Source of the DNA: Tenacibaculum ovolyticum DSM 18103
GTDB taxonomy: Bacteria > Bacteroidota > Bacteroidia > Flavobacteriales > Flavobacteriaceae
Assembly: GCF_000430545.1 (NCBI RefSeq)
Contig: NZ_KE387165.1
Span: 248,728-312,727 of the forward strand
Direction: 5' to 3'
DNA length: 64,000 nucleotides
Below, piece after piece: positions 52,990 through 61,738 of this stretch. Under the pieces are notes generated by a model. That model saw nothing but the letters and a program-made list of their open reading frames with translations. It was not told the DNA's origin and did no database searches. The translations under genes and the position numbers were made by a program. Every line of letters begins with the position of its first letter. The stretch's first letter is position 1.

Positions 52990-53940
52990 ATGATTCTCCA
53001 AACTAAAATAGCCTTAAAAAAACAACCATTAAATCAAATCAATTATGACTCTAAGTTATTATTACTAGGATCTTGTTTTTCAGAAAATATAGGAGAAAAA
53101 TTGTCTTATTATAAATTTCAATCTGTAGTAAACCCTTTTGGTATTTTATTTCACCCAAAAGCTATTGAAAATTTAGTTTTAGACGCAATAAATAAAAAGG
53201 TGTACACAGATGATGATCTTTTTTTTTATAATGAACGCTGGCATAGTTTTGATACACATTCAATTTTAAGCGCCGCGAGTAAAGATGAAGTTTTAAATAA
53301 CTTAAATAGTATAAACACTACGACATTTAAGCAATTAAACGGCGCTACCCATATTGTAATAACACTAGGAACTTCATGGGTATATCGCCATATTGAATCC
53401 GATACAATTGTTGCCAATTGCCATAAAGTTCCACAGAAAAAATTTTTAAAAGAAATTTTATCGGTTGATGAAATTACCGAAAGCATAGAAGCCATTATTT
53501 CTCTCATAAAATCAGTAAACAAAAATGTAAATATACTTTTTACCGTCTCTCCTGTTAGGCATTTAAAAGATGGTTTTATTGAAAACCAACGAAGCAAATC
53601 TCATTTACTTTCGGCTATTCACAATATAATAGAACCCAGAGAAAACACCTATTACTTTCCTTCTTATGAAATTATGATGGATGAACTACGAGATTATCGT
53701 TTTTATTCTGAAGATATGATTCACCCAAATAAAACTGCTATTAATTATATTTGGGATAAATTCTTTACTTCTTGGACATCTGAAGAAACTCAACAAACAA
53801 TGAGCAAAGTAGAAACAATTCAAAGAGGAATAACACACCGCTCTTTTAATCCCGAATCTGAAGCTCATTTAAAATTTTTAAAAAGTATTCAAGAGAAAAA
53901 AAACTCATTAAAAAATAAACATATTCATATCGACTTTTAA
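52990..53940 (+). CDS. GSCFA-domain protein
   Basis: A 316-residue protein with the family motif GSCFSENIG (27-35), followed by NPFGILFHP, the THIVITLGTSWVYRH segment, VSPVRHLKDGF, and a late SEDMIHPN. The set of Ser, Asp and His placed like this is that of SGNH/GDSL-type hydrolases, so an esterase role is likely. Single-copy GSCFA genes are conserved in Bacteroidota. It has its own promoter and precedes the CocE-type gene by 60 bp. Confidence 0.9.
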   Translation: MILQTKIALKKQPLNQINYDSKLLLLGSCFSENIGEKLSYYKFQSVVNPFGILFHPKAIENLVLDAINKKVYTDDDLFFYNERWHSFDTHSILSAASKDEVLNNLNSINTTTFKQLNGATHIVITLGTSWVYRHIESDTIVANCHKVPQKKFLKEILSVDEITESIEAIISLIKSVNKNVNILFTVSPVRHLKDGFIENQRSKSHLLSAIHNIIEPRENTYYFPSYEIMMDELRDYRFYSEDMIHPNKTAINYIWDKFFTSWTSEETQQTMSKVETIQRGITHRSFNPESEAHLKFLKSIQEKKNSLKNKHIHIDF

Positions 53941-54000
53941 CAGTATCATCTTTTTTTGATTAAATTCGCTTACATTAAAAACAAATGCTAATTAAAAAAA

Positions 54001-56259
54001 ATGAATAAGAAACTAATTACTTTATTTCTGTTTTTTTTTGTGTTTAAACACCTTCAATCTCAAAAAATTTATTTTAAGTCTTCTAAGAATACCCTAGAAA
54101 CTTATAAAAATATTGAACTTTTAGCCAAGAATATAGAAAAAAAATTACCTAAAAAAAATAGACAAACCTATCTTGGTAATCTTTTTAGAATTCAAATTGC
54201 GTCTAAAAAACACGTAAAATCATTACAAAATTTAGACTCTCTAAGGGTTATATTTAAAAAAGGAGGATATGGTGATTTTAGTCATGTTGCTGGCATTCAA
54301 TATGAATTATATACTAAAACTAAAGAAGAATCGATAAACTCAAATATTCCAATTAATTATAAGTTAATATCAGAAAGTCTAGATAAAATATATGCAAAAA
54401 TTATTAAAAAAGGTATCATAGAAGACTCTTTTTTTTATTTTGATGATACTAAAGACTTAAAATTAAAAAGTTTGAACGAAAGTTTAAGTATAAAAAATGA
54501 TAGTATTACACTAAAAAGAGCCATTAAAATTTGTAGAAATTATGCTTCTTTCCTAGTAGCTTCAACAGTAAATTCACATGCTAGGATATATTCAAAAAAA
54601 ATTCTTGATCAAAAATACATCATTAAAGATAGTCTGATTATAAAAACTAGAGATAAAGGAGAATTATCTGCTATCATTGTTAGAAAAAGAAAACAAGAAA
54701 AACCATTACCTGTTGTTTTAAAATTTAGCATATACCCTAGTTCATATGATATCGGTGATGCGAAAATAGCAACTGCTTATGGTTATCATGGCGCTAATGT
54801 TTTTGTACGTGGTAAGAAAAATAGCGAAAACGAATTATATCCTTTTGAACTTGATGCTAACGACCTTTATGATGCCATAGATTGGATTTCCAAACAATCC
54901 TGGTGTAATGGCAGTATAGTAATGTATGGTGGAAGTTATTTAGGATTTGCACAATGGGCTGGAGCAAAAAAACTTCACCCTGCATTAAAAGCAATTGCTC
55001 CAATGGTTTCTGTTGGACCTGGAATAGATTACCCAATGTATAATAATGTATTTATGTCTTATATGCTAAGATGGATTCGCTATGTTAACAATAACAAAAT
55101 GACAGATGAAAAAGATTTTAGCAATACAGAAAAGTGGAAATCATTGTATAAAAAATGGTATAAAGGTGGCTATGCTTTTAATAAATTAGATAGTTTATTA
55201 GGCAAAGAAAACAAACTATTTCAAAGATGGTTAAAACATCCTAGCTATGATTCTTATTGGACAAATATGAAACCTCATCAAAATGATTTTTCTAAAATTA
55301 ATATTCCAATTTTAACTTTTACAGGTTATTACGATTCAGACCAAGCTGGTGCTTTAAGTTATCACAAAGAACACTTAAAATATAATCCAAAAGCAAACCA
55401 CACATTATTAATTGGACCATATGATCATTCAGGCGGTCAAGGTTTTCCTAAAAAAATACTAGGTGGTTACAAAATTGATTCTGTTGCTAATATTAGGCAG
55501 ATCCCTTTGACCTTTAAATGGTTTAACTATCTTTTAAAAGATAGTATTAAGCCTAAACTTTTAAAAGACAAAGTTAACTATCAAGTAATGGGAACTGGCA
55601 AATGGAAACATGTATCCTCAACCTCTAAAATGAACAATGATACGCTAAAGTTCTACCTTAAAAGCAAGCACCAAAAAGAAAATTATACACTATCTCTTAA
55701 AAAGAGTACGAAGAGTCATTTTGTAAAACAAATAGTCGATTTTAAGGATAGAAGCATGAATCGTCCTTTCAGCAAAAAAAAGGAAAAAATTTTAGATTCT
55801 ATATTAGACACAAAAGAGAAACTTAGGTATATAACAAAGAAATTAGATTTTGATTTTGAAATTAATGGTTCTTTTTTAGGGAAAATTAACTTAGAGATTA
55901 ACAAAAGAGACCTTGATGTTGTTCTTGAATTATTTCAAGTAACTCCAGAGGGCAAGTATTTTTCTTTAAGCACTTACCTAGGAAGAGCTAGTTATGCCAA
56001 AAACAATAGCAGGAGGAATTTATTAAGTCCCAATAAAAAAGAAATTATTCCTATTAAAAATGCAAGTTTTGTAAGTAAATTTATTTCAAAAGGTAGCAGG
56101 CTACTATTAGTCGTATCTGTAAATAAAAACCCTGATTGGCAAATTAATTATGGCACAGGTAAAGATGTTAGTACCGAGACAATAAAAGATGCTAAATACC
56201 CTTTAGAAGTAAAATGGTATACTGATAGTTTTATTAAAATCCCTGTATTTAAATATTGA
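54001..56259 (+). CDS. CocE/NonD-type hydrolase (X-Pro dipeptidyl-peptidase S15 family), exported
   Basis: A 752-residue exported protein with a signal peptide ending LQSQK. A helical N-terminal extension of about 210 residues is not part of the family. The alpha/beta hydrolase domain begins around 215 (IIKTRDKGELSAIIVRK). The nucleophile is S312 in YGGSYLGFAQWAGA, with Asp in GYYDSDQAG and His in IGPYDHSGGQG. The C-terminal jelly-roll domain ends PLEVKWYTDSFIKIPVF. It is an acyl esterase or X-prolyl peptidase; the substrate is open. The stop is directly followed by a decayed regulator gene. Confidence 0.88.
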   Translation: MNKKLITLFLFFFVFKHLQSQKIYFKSSKNTLETYKNIELLAKNIEKKLPKKNRQTYLGNLFRIQIASKKHVKSLQNLDSLRVIFKKGGYGDFSHVAGIQYELYTKTKEESINSNIPINYKLISESLDKIYAKIIKKGIIEDSFFYFDDTKDLKLKSLNESLSIKNDSITLKRAIKICRNYASFLVASTVNSHARIYSKKILDQKYIIKDSLIIKTRDKGELSAIIVRKRKQEKPLPVVLKFSIYPSSYDIGDAKIATAYGYHGANVFVRGKKNSENELYPFELDANDLYDAIDWISKQSWCNGSIVMYGGSYLGFAQWAGAKKLHPALKAIAPMVSVGPGIDYPMYNNVFMSYMLRWIRYVNNNKMTDEKDFSNTEKWKSLYKKWYKGGYAFNKLDSLLGKENKLFQRWLKHPSYDSYWTNMKPHQNDFSKINIPILTFTGYYDSDQAGALSYHKEHLKYNPKANHTLLIGPYDHSGGQGFPKKILGGYKIDSVANIRQIPLTFKWFNYLLKDSIKPKLLKDKVNYQVMGTGKWKHVSSTSKMNNDTLKFYLKSKHQKENYTLSLKKSTKSHFVKQIVDFKDRSMNRPFSKKKEKILDSILDTKEKLRYITKKLDFDFEINGSFLGKINLEINKRDLDVVLELFQVTPEGKYFSLSTYLGRASYAKNNSRRNLLSPNKKEIIPIKNASFVSKFISKGSRLLLVVSVNKNPDWQINYGTGKDVSTETIKDAKYPLEVKWYTDSFIKIPVFKY

Positions 56260-56613
56260 TGTGAATATTTACTCAAAAGAAAAGATACTAAAGAATCACA
56301 CAATAGTATTATTGAAGCAATGAATGGACGCGCTCCAATGACACCTATCATAGCTTTTAAAATATTGCATTTATTAAGAAATTTTTAAAATTATTTTCAA
56401 GAAAATAAAAAGGAGACATTAAATTACCTAAACACGAAGCTCAAATCCTCATAAAATTAAATAAAGGTTTAAACTACAACGAAATTGCTGATAATTTGAT
56501 AATATCTCCTTCTATAACTCGTAAACATATCAGAAACACGAATAAAAAATTAAAAGTGCATAATAAAATAGAAGCTGTTTTAAAAGCTAAAAACCAAAAC
56601 CTTATTTCGTCAA
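56260..56613 (+). pseudogene. Remnant of a NarL-type response regulator
   Basis: Two frames keep traces of one gene. The first, from 56260, reads CEYLLKRKDTKESHNSIIEA and continues MNGRAPMTPIIAFKILHLL before a stop; this resembles the end of a receiver domain and its linker. About 50 bp later another frame reads LPKHEAQILIKLNKGLNYNE, IADNLIISPSITRKHI and KKLKVHNKIEAVLKAK, a typical LuxR/GerE helix-turn-helix. The N-terminal receiver is missing and several stops and a frameshift separate the parts. It lies directly against the stop of the CocE-type gene, so a deletion likely removed the front. Confidence 0.75.
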
Positions 56614-56916
56614 GTGCTGATCTACATTTTGCCAAGGCCCTCCATTAATCACATCAATCCCTTGCGCTACTAAAAAATCAGTCGCTTGCCCACTTCTTGC
56701 TCCGCTTTTACAAACTGCAATTACTGGCTTACCCCAAGATTTAACCTCTTCTACACTTGAAGGTATCACCGTTAAAACAATATGTTTTGCTCCTTCCGAG
56801 TGTCCTTCATTCCATTCAGGTAAAGTACGTACATCTAAAACTACAGCTCCTTTACTTAAATATTCTTGTATTTCGTTTGTCATGTTTTTCTTTCTAAATA
56901 AATTAAATAATCCCAT
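56602..56916 (-). CDS. Rhodanese-like domain protein
   Basis: A 104-residue single-domain rhodanese with the active-site loop CKSGARSGQA (Cys about 69) and VVLDVRTLPEWNEGHSEGAKHI. The protein is cytoplasmic, with no signal peptide. A hydrophobic-basic N-terminus (MGLFNLFRKKNMTNE) makes codon 12 an alternative start. It follows the aromatic amino acid hydroxylase gene by 9 bp and is probably co-transcribed; its 3' end overlaps the decayed regulator. Confidence 0.9.
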   Translation of the reverse strand: MGLFNLFRKKNMTNEIQEYLSKGAVVLDVRTLPEWNEGHSEGAKHIVLTVIPSSVEEVKSWGKPVIAVCKSGARSGQATDFLVAQGIDVINGGPWQNVDQHLTK

Positions 56917-56925
56917 TTGCCTTAA

Positions 56926-58674
56926 CTATTGTTCAGACAACAAATTTAAACCGTTTTCAATTAAAGTTCTGTAACTCTTGTTACTTTTTAATTCTTCTAA
57001 ATAATTTTTCAATTCGTTTTTAATTGAGTAATTATTTGCCAAAGCTAATTCATATAACTCTAAAGGCAATAGCCAATCAGTAGTATATTCACTTTTTAAA
57101 GTTTTAAAAACAGTCATCACCTTTTCTTCAGTAACCGTTTCCTCTACTCTACTTCTTCTAACATCATCGTACATTTCATACAACTTATTATCAGATTCCG
57201 AATACTGAATTTTATCTGTTTTAGTTTCTGAAACTTTCCCTAAATCACCAAATGAATCTACATCAGCAGGTCCTGAATAAGCTGACACCAATTCTTTACC
57301 TATTGCCATATCATAAACACCCCACTCTGGCCTAAACAATACTTGATCTTTATAAGTAACTGTACAATCTTTTAAAGAGACTATTAAAATCTTCCCTCTT
57401 AAATCACGAGTACCTGTTATCACCTTCCCGTTAACAATTACTCCGCTCTCAAACTCCAACATCATTTCCTCACCTTCATATATTCCGTAGGCTTTTAAAT
57501 CTCGTGGACTCATATCTTCAATATGAAGATTAATTCCTTTTAACTTTCCTACAGGACTTCCAAAACCTTCTGCATGATACCTAATACCATGACCTATTAA
57601 TTCCTTATCTCTATTAGACAAAGCGGTTGGCCCTGTAGTTTGTATATAAGCTACTTTTCCTTTTTTATCCTCTATTACATTGGTAAAAGCACCTGAAATT
57701 TGCACCCCTGTACTTAACTCTACAGTTCCTAAATTTTTAGAATCTATTAATTTATGAACTCCTTTTAATCCACCCGTTCTAAGCGCCATCGTATTTGCGA
57801 ACTCATTTAAAACTAAGCTTAAGTATGCAAAATTCGGCGTAACAAATAATTGAGGTTGTGGTTTTGTAATATCAAAACTCACCGTTGCCGCCTCAATAGA
57901 ATAAGGTACTTTTTTTACCTCATCTTTCATACACCACATACTCTCTCCTATAGATGAAAGCAAACCAGCTCCATATATCTTAGGCTCATCAACGGTTCCA
58001 ATCAAACCATATTCAACAGTCCACCAATGCAAGTTTCTTATTTGTGCCATTTCAGACAATTCCCCCATATTGTTTTGCAACCATTCTACTTTTTCTTGCG
58101 CATCCTCAATTTCTTTTTGAGTTGAATTTGGATTCTCTTTTAAAATAGATAACAATCGAATAGCTTCATACATTTCATAATCTTTCGATGATGAAATTGC
58201 TTTAGACCCTATTTCTCCAAATCGACGTAAATATTCAGAATACTCAGGGTTTGCTATAATTGGCGCATGACCAGCAGCTTCATGAATAATATCTGGTGCA
58301 GGTGTATATTCTATATGATTTATAGTACGCATATCTGAAGCAATCACCAAAACATTATAAGCTTGAAACTCCATAAATGCATTTGGGGGAATAAAACCAT
58401 CTACCGAAACCGCAGCCCAACCAATATCTTTTAAAATACGATTCATACCTGCCATATATGGAATATTCTCAACAGAAACACCTGTTTGTTCTAATCCTTT
58501 TAAGTAAGAAGCGTGTGCTACTTTACCTAAATAATCAACATTCATACGCATTACATAACGCCAAACCGCCTGGTTTTGGGCTGTATACTCGTTATAAGGT
58601 TGTTTTACTACAAATTTGTGTAAATGCTTAGGTAATTTTTTCGTGATTTCATTTAATTCAAAATGAGACTCCAT
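56926..58674 (-). CDS. Aromatic amino acid hydroxylase with long C-terminal extension
   Basis: A 582-residue protein. Residues 20-330 form the iron- and pterin-dependent catalytic domain. The iron ligands are visible: HEAAGH (H131, H136) and E221 in WWTVEYGLIG. An acidic helical insertion (about 165-212) interrupts the domain. Residues about 335-582 are an extension with strand-rich segments such as YEGEEMMLEFESGVIVNG and a helical tail. Bacterial phenylalanine hydroxylases are usually under 300 residues, so this is about twice the length. A tyrosine-forming activity is likely; substrate preference is not certain. Confidence 0.88.
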   Translation of the reverse strand: MESHFELNEITKKLPKHLHKFVVKQPYNEYTAQNQAVWRYVMRMNVDYLGKVAHASYLKGLEQTGVSVENIPYMAGMNRILKDIGWAAVSVDGFIPPNAFMEFQAYNVLVIASDMRTINHIEYTPAPDIIHEAAGHAPIIANPEYSEYLRRFGEIGSKAISSSKDYEMYEAIRLLSILKENPNSTQKEIEDAQEKVEWLQNNMGELSEMAQIRNLHWWTVEYGLIGTVDEPKIYGAGLLSSIGESMWCMKDEVKKVPYSIEAATVSFDITKPQPQLFVTPNFAYLSLVLNEFANTMALRTGGLKGVHKLIDSKNLGTVELSTGVQISGAFTNVIEDKKGKVAYIQTTGPTALSNRDKELIGHGIRYHAEGFGSPVGKLKGINLHIEDMSPRDLKAYGIYEGEEMMLEFESGVIVNGKVITGTRDLRGKILIVSLKDCTVTYKDQVLFRPEWGVYDMAIGKELVSAYSGPADVDSFGDLGKVSETKTDKIQYSESDNKLYEMYDDVRRSRVEETVTEEKVMTVFKTLKSEYTTDWLLPLELYELALANNYSIKNELKNYLEELKSNKSYRTLIENGLNLLSEQ

Positions 58675-58792
58675 ATAGTTGTTTGTTTTGCTGGGTAAAT
58701 TTAAGTTTTTTATAGTTCACAAAAAATCCATATTCGTTAAATTATATATTTTGTACTTTTACCTTTATCACAAAAACAAACAATTCAAAGAC

Positions 58793-59566
58793 ATGAGAAA
58801 TCGCGGAAATTTAAAAATTAGGTTTTTAATTGGTGCAGCAATTGCATTATTCGCTTTAGTAAAGTATTGTTCTAGCGCAGAAGTAAACCCCTACACAGGT
58901 AAAAAACAACATATTTCTATTTCACCAAAGCAAGAAATTGCAATTGGTTTAAGTAGTGCTCCACAAATGGCTCAACAACATGGGGGATTATACCCTAGCC
59001 AAAAATATCAAGATTTAGTAGATAATATTGGAAAAAAACTAGTAGATAATAGCATTGCCAGAGAATCTGGTTATCCTTTTGATTTCCATTTATTAAAAGA
59101 TGAGAGAGCCATTAACGCTTTTGCCTTACCAGGCGGGCAAGTATTTATCACTTTTGCTTTGTTTTCTAAACTAAAAAATGAGGATCAATTAGCAGGTGTG
59201 TTGGGGCATGAAATTGGTCATGTTATCGGTCGTCATTCTGCTGCTCGTATGGCTAAACAAGATTTAACTCAAGGTTTACTTTCTGGTGCTTCTGTTGGTT
59301 TTGACCCTAGTACAGCTCAAGGAATGGCATCTATTGCCAATGTAATTAATATGAAATACGGTAGAGGTGACGAACTAGAAAGTGATGATTTAGGTGTTAA
59401 ATTAATGATAGATGCTGGTTACAATCCTGAAAGCTTAATTGGTGTAATGGAAATTTTAAAACAAGCAGCTGGCCCTAATAGAACTCCTGAATTTCAAAGC
59501 ACACACCCAGACCCTGAAAATAGAATTGAAAAAATAAAAGAGGCCATTCGTAAGTACAGAAAATAA
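58793..59566 (+). CDS. M48-family metalloprotease, exported
   Basis: A 257-residue BepA/LoiP-like protease from the chosen start MRNRGNLKIRFLIG. A more distal in-frame start at 58679 would add 38 hydrophobic residues and lies within the divergent promoter region. The hydrophobic segment (9-24) ends in YCSSAE, a possible lipobox. The zinc site is HEIGHVIGRHS, with a later Glu in ELESDDLGVKL and the TFQSTHPDPENRI-like C-terminus. It likely acts on outer-membrane proteins in the periplasm. A hairpin follows directly. Confidence 0.9.
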   Translation: MRNRGNLKIRFLIGAAIALFALVKYCSSAEVNPYTGKKQHISISPKQEIAIGLSSAPQMAQQHGGLYPSQKYQDLVDNIGKKLVDNSIARESGYPFDFHLLKDERAINAFALPGGQVFITFALFSKLKNEDQLAGVLGHEIGHVIGRHSAARMAKQDLTQGLLSGASVGFDPSTAQGMASIANVINMKYGRGDELESDDLGVKLMIDAGYNPESLIGVMEILKQAAGPNRTPEFQSTHPDPENRIEKIKEAIRKYRK

Positions 59567-59610
59567 CTACAAACGTCATTACTTCACTTTGTTCGTAATG
59601 ACGTTTGTAG
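59567..59610 (+). terminator. Hairpin after the M48 protease gene
   Basis: CTACAAACGTCATTAC (59567-59582) and GTAATGACGTTTGTAG (59595-59610) form a perfect 16-bp stem with a 12-nt loop, starting directly after the stop codon. There is no long T-tract. The ACGTCATTAC core resembles dispersed repeats of Bacteroidota genomes. Confidence 0.6.
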
Positions 59611-59624
59611 CTATTTGATATTTA

Positions 59625-59651
59625 CAGATTGCTTCGTATCTCACAATGACA
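59625..59651. repeat. Fragment of a dispersed CAGATTGCTTCGT...CAATGAC repeat
   Basis: The segment starts CAGATTGCTTCGTATCTCAC and ends AATGACA. It closely resembles the intergenic repeat CAGATTGCTTCGT-CCTCGCAATGACGT that I know from several Flavobacteriaceae genomes. Together with the hairpin just before it, this may be a decayed palindromic element. Copy number cannot be judged from one window. Confidence 0.4.
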
Positions 59652-59721
59652 TATTAAAAAATAATTCTGTAACATTTCTAATAAAAAAGCTACTTATAAA
59701 TATAACTTTAAATGAATAGCT

Positions 59722-59988
59722 ATGAGTTTTGGAGGTGCAGTTTCTAGTATGGTTACCAGCATAAAAAATAATAAAAGAAATCGAAAAAGTACTTTTGAGA
59801 AACTAGAGAGCTATCAAAAAGATGACAACGACTCCTTACATTTTACTAAAAATGTTACTGAAAGTGAATTAGAAGAGATTAAATTTCGAGTAAGAAAAGA
59901 AAAAAGAAGCTCCTTAATTAAAAATATCGTGTTCTTAATTATCGCCTTTCTATTTTTATACTTTCTAGTTGGTTTTGTTATTTTTTAA
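59722..59988 (+). CDS. Conserved small membrane protein (88 aa)
   Basis: An 88-residue protein starting MSFGGAVSSMVTSIKNNKRNRKSTFEK with a charged middle (ELEEIKFRVRKEKRSS) and a C-terminal membrane helix (about 67-87). Flavobacteriaceae homologues are sometimes annotated as riboflavin synthase subunit beta, but nothing here resembles lumazine or riboflavin synthase. The function is unknown. It sits alone between two repeat-like intergenic elements. Confidence 0.65.
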   Translation: MSFGGAVSSMVTSIKNNKRNRKSTFEKLESYQKDDNDSLHFTKNVTESELEEIKFRVRKEKRSSLIKNIVFLIIAFLFLYFLVGFVIF

Positions 59989-60046
59989 AACGCAACAAAC
60001 AGGATACGAACTATCTTGTATAACATCTATAAAACTGTAAATAAGT

Positions 60047-60127
60047 CTAGCCCTGATTGAAGCATCTGTTTGAGCTCTTTTTTATTTTTCTTAAAAAAAG
60101 CGAGTGCGGAAAGCGGGAAACAGCTTC
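60047..60127 (+). ncRNA. Structured intergenic element of a recurrent Flavobacteriaceae type
   Basis: The element runs from TAGCCCTGATTGAAGC to GGAAAGCGGGAAACAGCTTC. GAAGC (60058-60062) can pair with GCTTC (60123-60127), and CCC with GGG, closing a stem. Inside, CTCTTTTTTA and TAAAAAAAGCGAG form a second stem with a short loop. I have seen this pattern (AGCCCTGAT...GCGGAAAGCGGGA) in intergenic regions of other Flavobacteriaceae. It may be a small structured RNA or a transcript-end element. It lies 88 bp before the gpmI ATG. Confidence 0.4.
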
Positions 60128-60188
60128 ACCTAATTTATAACAAACAATCGGTTTCGTTATTTTTTAAAAAAGAGCTAAAAATCTTTCT

Positions 60189-60196
60189 TACTTTTG
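60189..60196 (+). promoter_or_regulatory. -7 element of gpmI
   Basis: TACTTTTG matches TAnnTTTG and ends 18 nt before the ATG at 60215. It overlaps an in-frame TTG at 60194, which therefore cannot be the start. Confidence 0.5.
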
Positions 60197-60214
60197 TTTT
60201 TCAACACACAACAA

Positions 60215-61732
60215 ATGAACAAGAAAGTAATTTTAATGATATTAGATGGTTGGGGAATTACCCAAGACCCCAAAGTATCTGCCATATATAATGCAAAAAC
60301 TCCTTTTATAAATTCGCTATACGATAAATTTCCACATGCTGAATTACGTACAGACGGTGAACACGTTGGTTTACCTGAAGGACAAATGGGAAATTCGGAA
60401 GTTGGACACATGAATTTAGGTGCAGGTAGAATTGTATATCAAAACCTTGCTAAAATTAACAAAGCTGTTAAGGATGGTACTTTAGCGCAAGAGACTGAAT
60501 TATTAAACGCTTTTGAATACGCTAAAAAGAATGATAAAAATGTTCATTTTTTAGGACTACTTTCTAACGGAGGAATTCATTCTCATATAGATCATTTAAA
60601 AGGATTATTAACAACTGCAAACGAACATAACTTAAAGAACGTATTTCTTCATGCTTTTACTGATGGTCGTGATTGTGATCCGAAATCAGGAAAGTATTTT
60701 ATTAATGACATTGAGCAGCATATGCAAAAAACCACTGGTGAGTTGGCAACAATTACAGGTCGTTATTATGCAATGGATCGTGACAATCGCTGGGAAAGAG
60801 TTAAACTAACATATGATGCTTTAGTAAACGGAAAAGGTGATTTCTCTACAAACGCCACCGAAAGTATTCAAGAAAACTATACTGAAAAAATTACTGATGA
60901 ATTCGTGAAACCTATTATTATGGTAAACGAAAACAAACAACCCAAAACAACTATTAAAGAGGATGATGTAGTTATCTTTTTTAATTTTAGAACCGACAGA
61001 GGTCGCGAATTAACAGAAATACTAAATCAAAAAGATTTTCCAGATCTTAACACTAAAAAACTACCGTTATATTTTGTTACCATGACAAATTACGATGAAA
61101 CATTTAAAAACGTTCATGTAATTTACAATAGCGATAATATTGAAAATACCTTAGGTGAAGTTTTAGAAGCTGCAAATAAAAAACAAATTAGAATTGCTGA
61201 AACCGAAAAATACCCACATGTAACATTTTTCTTTTCTGGCGGAAGGGAACAGGAGTTTAAAGGTGAAAAACGTTTATTATGCCCATCACCAAAAGTAGCC
61301 ACGTACGATTTAAAACCTGAAATGAGTGCTTATGAAATTCGCGATGCTATTGTTCCTGAATTAAAGGAAGGAGCGGTAGATTTTGTATGCTTAAACTTTG
61401 CTAATGGAGACATGGTTGGTCATACTGGTGTTTTTGAGGCAGCTGTAAAAGCCTGTGAAACTGTAGATAATTGTGTAGAAAGTGTTATTACAACTGCTTT
61501 AGAAAATGACTACACAACTATTTTAATTGCCGATCATGGTAACTGTGAAACAATGATGAATCCTGATGGAACTCCTCACACAGCACATACCACAAACCCA
61601 GTACCAATGATTTTAATTGACAAAGAGTTAAAATCGATAAAAAATGGTGTTTTAGGTGATATTGCTCCAACTATTTTACGACTAATGAATGTAGCGCAAC
61701 CTAAAGAAATGACACAACATTCACTTATTTAA
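60215..61732 (+). CDS. gpmI: 2,3-bisphosphoglycerate-independent phosphoglycerate mutase
   Basis: GpmI interconverts 3- and 2-phosphoglycerate in glycolysis using two metal ions. The 505 residues from MNKKVILMILDGWG include the metal ligand Asp in ILDGWG, the nucleophile Ser in MGNSEVGHMNLGAGR, FTDGRDCDPKSG, RYYAMDRDNRWER, NFRTDRGRE, CLNFANGDMVGHTG and IADHGNCETM. The ATG at 60215 is preferred over the in-frame TTG at 60194 because the TTG lies within the -7 promoter element. A thioredoxin-like gene follows after 6 bp. Confidence 0.97.
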   Translation: MNKKVILMILDGWGITQDPKVSAIYNAKTPFINSLYDKFPHAELRTDGEHVGLPEGQMGNSEVGHMNLGAGRIVYQNLAKINKAVKDGTLAQETELLNAFEYAKKNDKNVHFLGLLSNGGIHSHIDHLKGLLTTANEHNLKNVFLHAFTDGRDCDPKSGKYFINDIEQHMQKTTGELATITGRYYAMDRDNRWERVKLTYDALVNGKGDFSTNATESIQENYTEKITDEFVKPIIMVNENKQPKTTIKEDDVVIFFNFRTDRGRELTEILNQKDFPDLNTKKLPLYFVTMTNYDETFKNVHVIYNSDNIENTLGEVLEAANKKQIRIAETEKYPHVTFFFSGGREQEFKGEKRLLCPSPKVATYDLKPEMSAYEIRDAIVPELKEGAVDFVCLNFANGDMVGHTGVFEAAVKACETVDNCVESVITTALENDYTTILIADHGNCETMMNPDGTPHTAHTTNPVPMILIDKELKSIKNGVLGDIAPTILRLMNVAQPKEMTQHSLI

Positions 61733-61738
61733 AACATT

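Noticed and set aside
58679..58792. Longer N-terminus for the M48 protease
   Set aside because: The added residues come from the divergent promoter region and have no family counterpart; MRNRGN at 58793 gives a normal signal sequence.
60194..60214. TTG start for gpmI giving seven more residues
   Set aside because: The TTG lies within the TACTTTTG promoter element; the ATG at 60215 matches the family N-terminus.
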